Program-made: the position numbers and the translations under genes
Assembly (NCBI GenBank): GCA_938002705.1
Contig: CALLAG010000430.1
Span: 1-6,571 of the forward strand
DNA: 6,571 bases
Direction of reading: 5' to 3'
Source of the DNA: an uncultured Saprospiraceae bacterium
GTDB taxonomy: Bacteria; Bacteroidota; Bacteroidia; Chitinophagales; Saprospiraceae
Notes under the pieces: generated by a model
The model's input: the letters and a program-made list of their open reading frames with translations, nothing else
What the model was told of the DNA's origin: nothing
The model's database searches: none
Part shown: piece by piece, positions 4,898 to 6,571 of the stretch
Layout of the letters: the number at the start of each line of letters is the position of its first letter
Position numbering within the stretch: the stretch's first letter is position 1

Positions 4898-6571
4898 TTC
4901 TTGTCTTCTTGAAGGATAAAACCTTCATGAATATCTGAAGTCCTCTGATAGATCCTCCACGGGTTATGTCCAGGCATACAAGGCAGCTTATCATAACAGT
5001 ATTCAGTCTTACTTTTATAATAAATAAAATTAGTCTCTATGGTATCGTAGTCTGATAACTGTGGTGTCCTCTTAGGATATATTACATGTGCTTCACTATT
5101 TATATCAATAGCCGTTTTTACAATATTCCTAGCTAATGAAAGCGCAACCAGAAAAGCTATTATATATAACAATGATTGCTTTGAGAGTTTGAAAAACTGT
5201 ATATATCCCACAGCAGTAATAACAACAAATGCTAAAATAAATGCCCAACCAAAACGAATAGATGGAAAATTAAAAAACCATAGAACACAAATCATAGAGA
5301 GGACCAATTTAAAATACCACAACTTGCTTTTTGCCTTTAACAAGATTATCTCCAATAACAAACTCACAGTACTGAGGGGTAGGAAAATTATTACAAATTT
5401 TCCTATCATTAAATTCCAATTATTACTCAACCAAGTAGGTAACCAATCCATTACACTCAGTGGCTTAACACCTGAATAGAGATAGTCTGCTCTTATCAAT
5501 TCTACTTTAGCATATTCTGCAACGACTATACTTGTATTACGTACATAATCATAAGGTAGCTTCCATACAGGATCAAATAAATCAACAAAATGCAACGGGT
5601 AAAGCACATACCCACTTATGAGATAATTACGATATAACCAAGGCATCGTATACGCCATTGATAATAGAGTCAGAACAAATATTGGAGTTTTCTTTTTATG
5701 GATAAAATGATAAATAGAAACGATTAAGGGATATAATAAGTAGACAATAGAAAACGGCTTAACTGTAAATAGAAATAGACTTATAATCACATAGGCATAA
5801 TGCCGACTATCTAATTTATAAAACTCATGACATTCGATCCTTCTTATAATTTCTGCCAGTAAAAAAAGACCAATGAACATACTCGGATAATCTGCATCCA
5901 TAGAATCTATTAAAGATTGGAATGGGAATACCAAAGAAGAAAGAAGTAAGACATCAGATGTATAGCTACTACTCTCTGACTTATACAGTCTATATCCAGC
6001 TCTAATTCCTATTATGAACATAAAGCAAAAAAGCAATGCATTAAGATCATAAGCACCACCTTTATATAGAAAGTCAAAACCAAAAATCGCTGACGACATA
6101 TGCCAAGCAGAATTAATACCCAATCGACCGTTAAGCAATGCTACTCCTGGTACAGTAGGACCTTGCTCTATCCACTTAACAGTAGTGAGGTAATATCCCA
6201 TCTCATCCATATTATCAGTGACAAGTGTTGCTTTAGACAATGCGATAATAAGAATGACACAACCAAAGAGTAAAAATATTAAAGATTGAGGCTTGATAGC
6301 TCTAAGTATTTTCTTGGCATACTTGATGGCAGGCCTCAGATTAAAGCAAGTATACAGTAAGCTTATCGCCAATATGGCAACAAAGAAAAACAAAGCTATA
6401 CCGTTATAAATATTTACTACTTGTCCTAAGAAGGTAATGCCACTTAATCCTACTAAAAATTGTAATATTAATTTCAGCTCCGTAGGACAATCCACAGCCT
6501 TGGGAGTATACTTCTCTATAAAAGAAATAGACATATGCCCTATACTTAAGCATAGAAAACTTGTAATCACC
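4894..6571 (-). CDS. Polytopic membrane protein, GT-C-like (resembles the LIC_10190 family), 5' end cut by the window
   Basis: The frame stays open from its TAG stop (4896-4894) to the window edge, giving at least 558 residues. The GTG at 6570 is probably not the real start; residue 13 is the first in-frame ATG, but hydrophobic sequence precedes it. I count about eleven to thirteen membrane segments, for example near 34-50, 53-74, 96-116, 175-195, 205-222, 258-290, 296-312, 389-411, 417-434, 439-460 and 465-482. After the third segment a loop carries D119, D122 and E123, then VKWIEQGPTVPGVALLNGRL (131-150) and GINS. A second loop holds LYPLHFVDLFDPVWKLP (323-339). A soluble tail has CYDKLPCMPGHNPW (525-538). 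These landmarks recall, from memory, proteins named LIC_10190 family membrane protein. An acidic first loop suggests a GT-C glycosyltransferase using a lipid-linked sugar at the cell surface, but that is inference. It has no visible operon partner. Confidence 0.7.
   Translation of the reverse strand, partial: VITSFLCLSIGHMSISFIEKYTPKAVDCPTELKLILQFLVGLSGITFLGQVVNIYNGIALFFFVAILAISLLYTCFNLRPAIKYAKKILRAIKPQSLIFLLFGCVILIIALSKATLVTDNMDEMGYYLTTVKWIEQGPTVPGVALLNGRLGINSAWHMSSAIFGFDFLYKGGAYDLNALLFCFMFIIGIRAGYRLYKSESSSYTSDVLLLSSLVFPFQSLIDSMDADYPSMFIGLFLLAEIIRRIECHEFYKLDSRHYAYVIISLFLFTVKPFSIVYLLYPLIVSIYHFIHKKKTPIFVLTLLSMAYTMPWLYRNYLISGYVLYPLHFVDLFDPVWKLPYDYVRNTSIVVAEYAKVELIRADYLYSGVKPLSVMDWLPTWLSNNWNLMIGKFVIIFLPLSTVSLLLEIILLKAKSKLWYFKLVLSMICVLWFFNFPSIRFGWAFILAFVVITAVGYIQFFKLSKQSLLYIIAFLVALSLARNIVKTAIDINSEAHVIYPKRTPQLSDYDTIETNFIYYKSKTEYCYDKLPCMPGHNPWRIYQRTSDIHEGFILQEDKN

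Noticed and set aside
5189..5479. 96-codon plus-strand ORF inside the membrane protein gene
   Set aside because: It is very rich in Asn, Lys and Ile, has no domain, and is antisense to membrane segments that read well in the minus frame.
1..6571. CRISPR arrays, tRNA or rRNA genes, insertion sequences, phage or toxin-antitoxin genes
   Set aside because: Reading both strands, I saw no regularly spaced direct repeats, cloverleaf sequence, transposase or small paired ORFs. The window is almost fully occupied by long conserved genes.

Overview
The window is a chromosomal segment of an AT-rich bacterium, most likely a member of the Bacteroidota. The lineage is suggested by four things: a bacterial group II geranylgeranylglyceryl phosphate synthase directly upstream of rsgA, a short (200-residue) PabC-like class IV aminotransferase overlapping the end of pabB, a polytopic membrane protein of a type I associate with Bacteroidota and Leptospira, and no clear Shine-Dalgarno sequences. 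I see no prophage, transposase, CRISPR array, tRNA or rRNA.

Layout. Positions 1-661 (+) hold the last 24 codons of pabB and a complete pabC-like gene, overlapping by 17 bases. Together they would convert chorismate to p-aminobenzoate for folate synthesis. Positions 662-807 are a non-coding gap between convergent genes. It carries two diverged, inverted copies of a hairpin element that resembles a REP/BIME pair. Positions 808-3108 (-) are a two-gene unit: an exported tetratricopeptide-repeat protein followed 18 bases later by a galactokinase-family GHMP kinase. The kinase's sugar-binding signature looks more like eukaryotic GALK2 and yeast Gal1 than typical bacterial GalK. Positions 3109-3192 are a short divergent control region with two overlapping, mutually exclusive inverted repeats. 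Positions 3193-4897 (+) are a tight two-gene unit, geranylgeranylglyceryl phosphate synthase (GTG start) and the ribosome-assembly GTPase RsgA, four bases apart. Positions 4894-6571 (-) are a large multi-membrane protein of GT-C-like character, open at the window edge. Its stop codon overlaps the rsgA stop codon, so the two genes meet tail to tail with no room for a terminator.

The genes do not form one dedicated system. They are housekeeping and envelope functions (folate, galactose or amino-sugar phosphorylation, ether-type lipid head-group chemistry, 30S maturation, probable surface-glycan membrane protein) in alternating transcription units. I found no convincing undescribed system. The points most worth a second look are the REP-like inverted pair, the unusual galactokinase signature, the archaeal-type lipid enzyme and the membrane protein.
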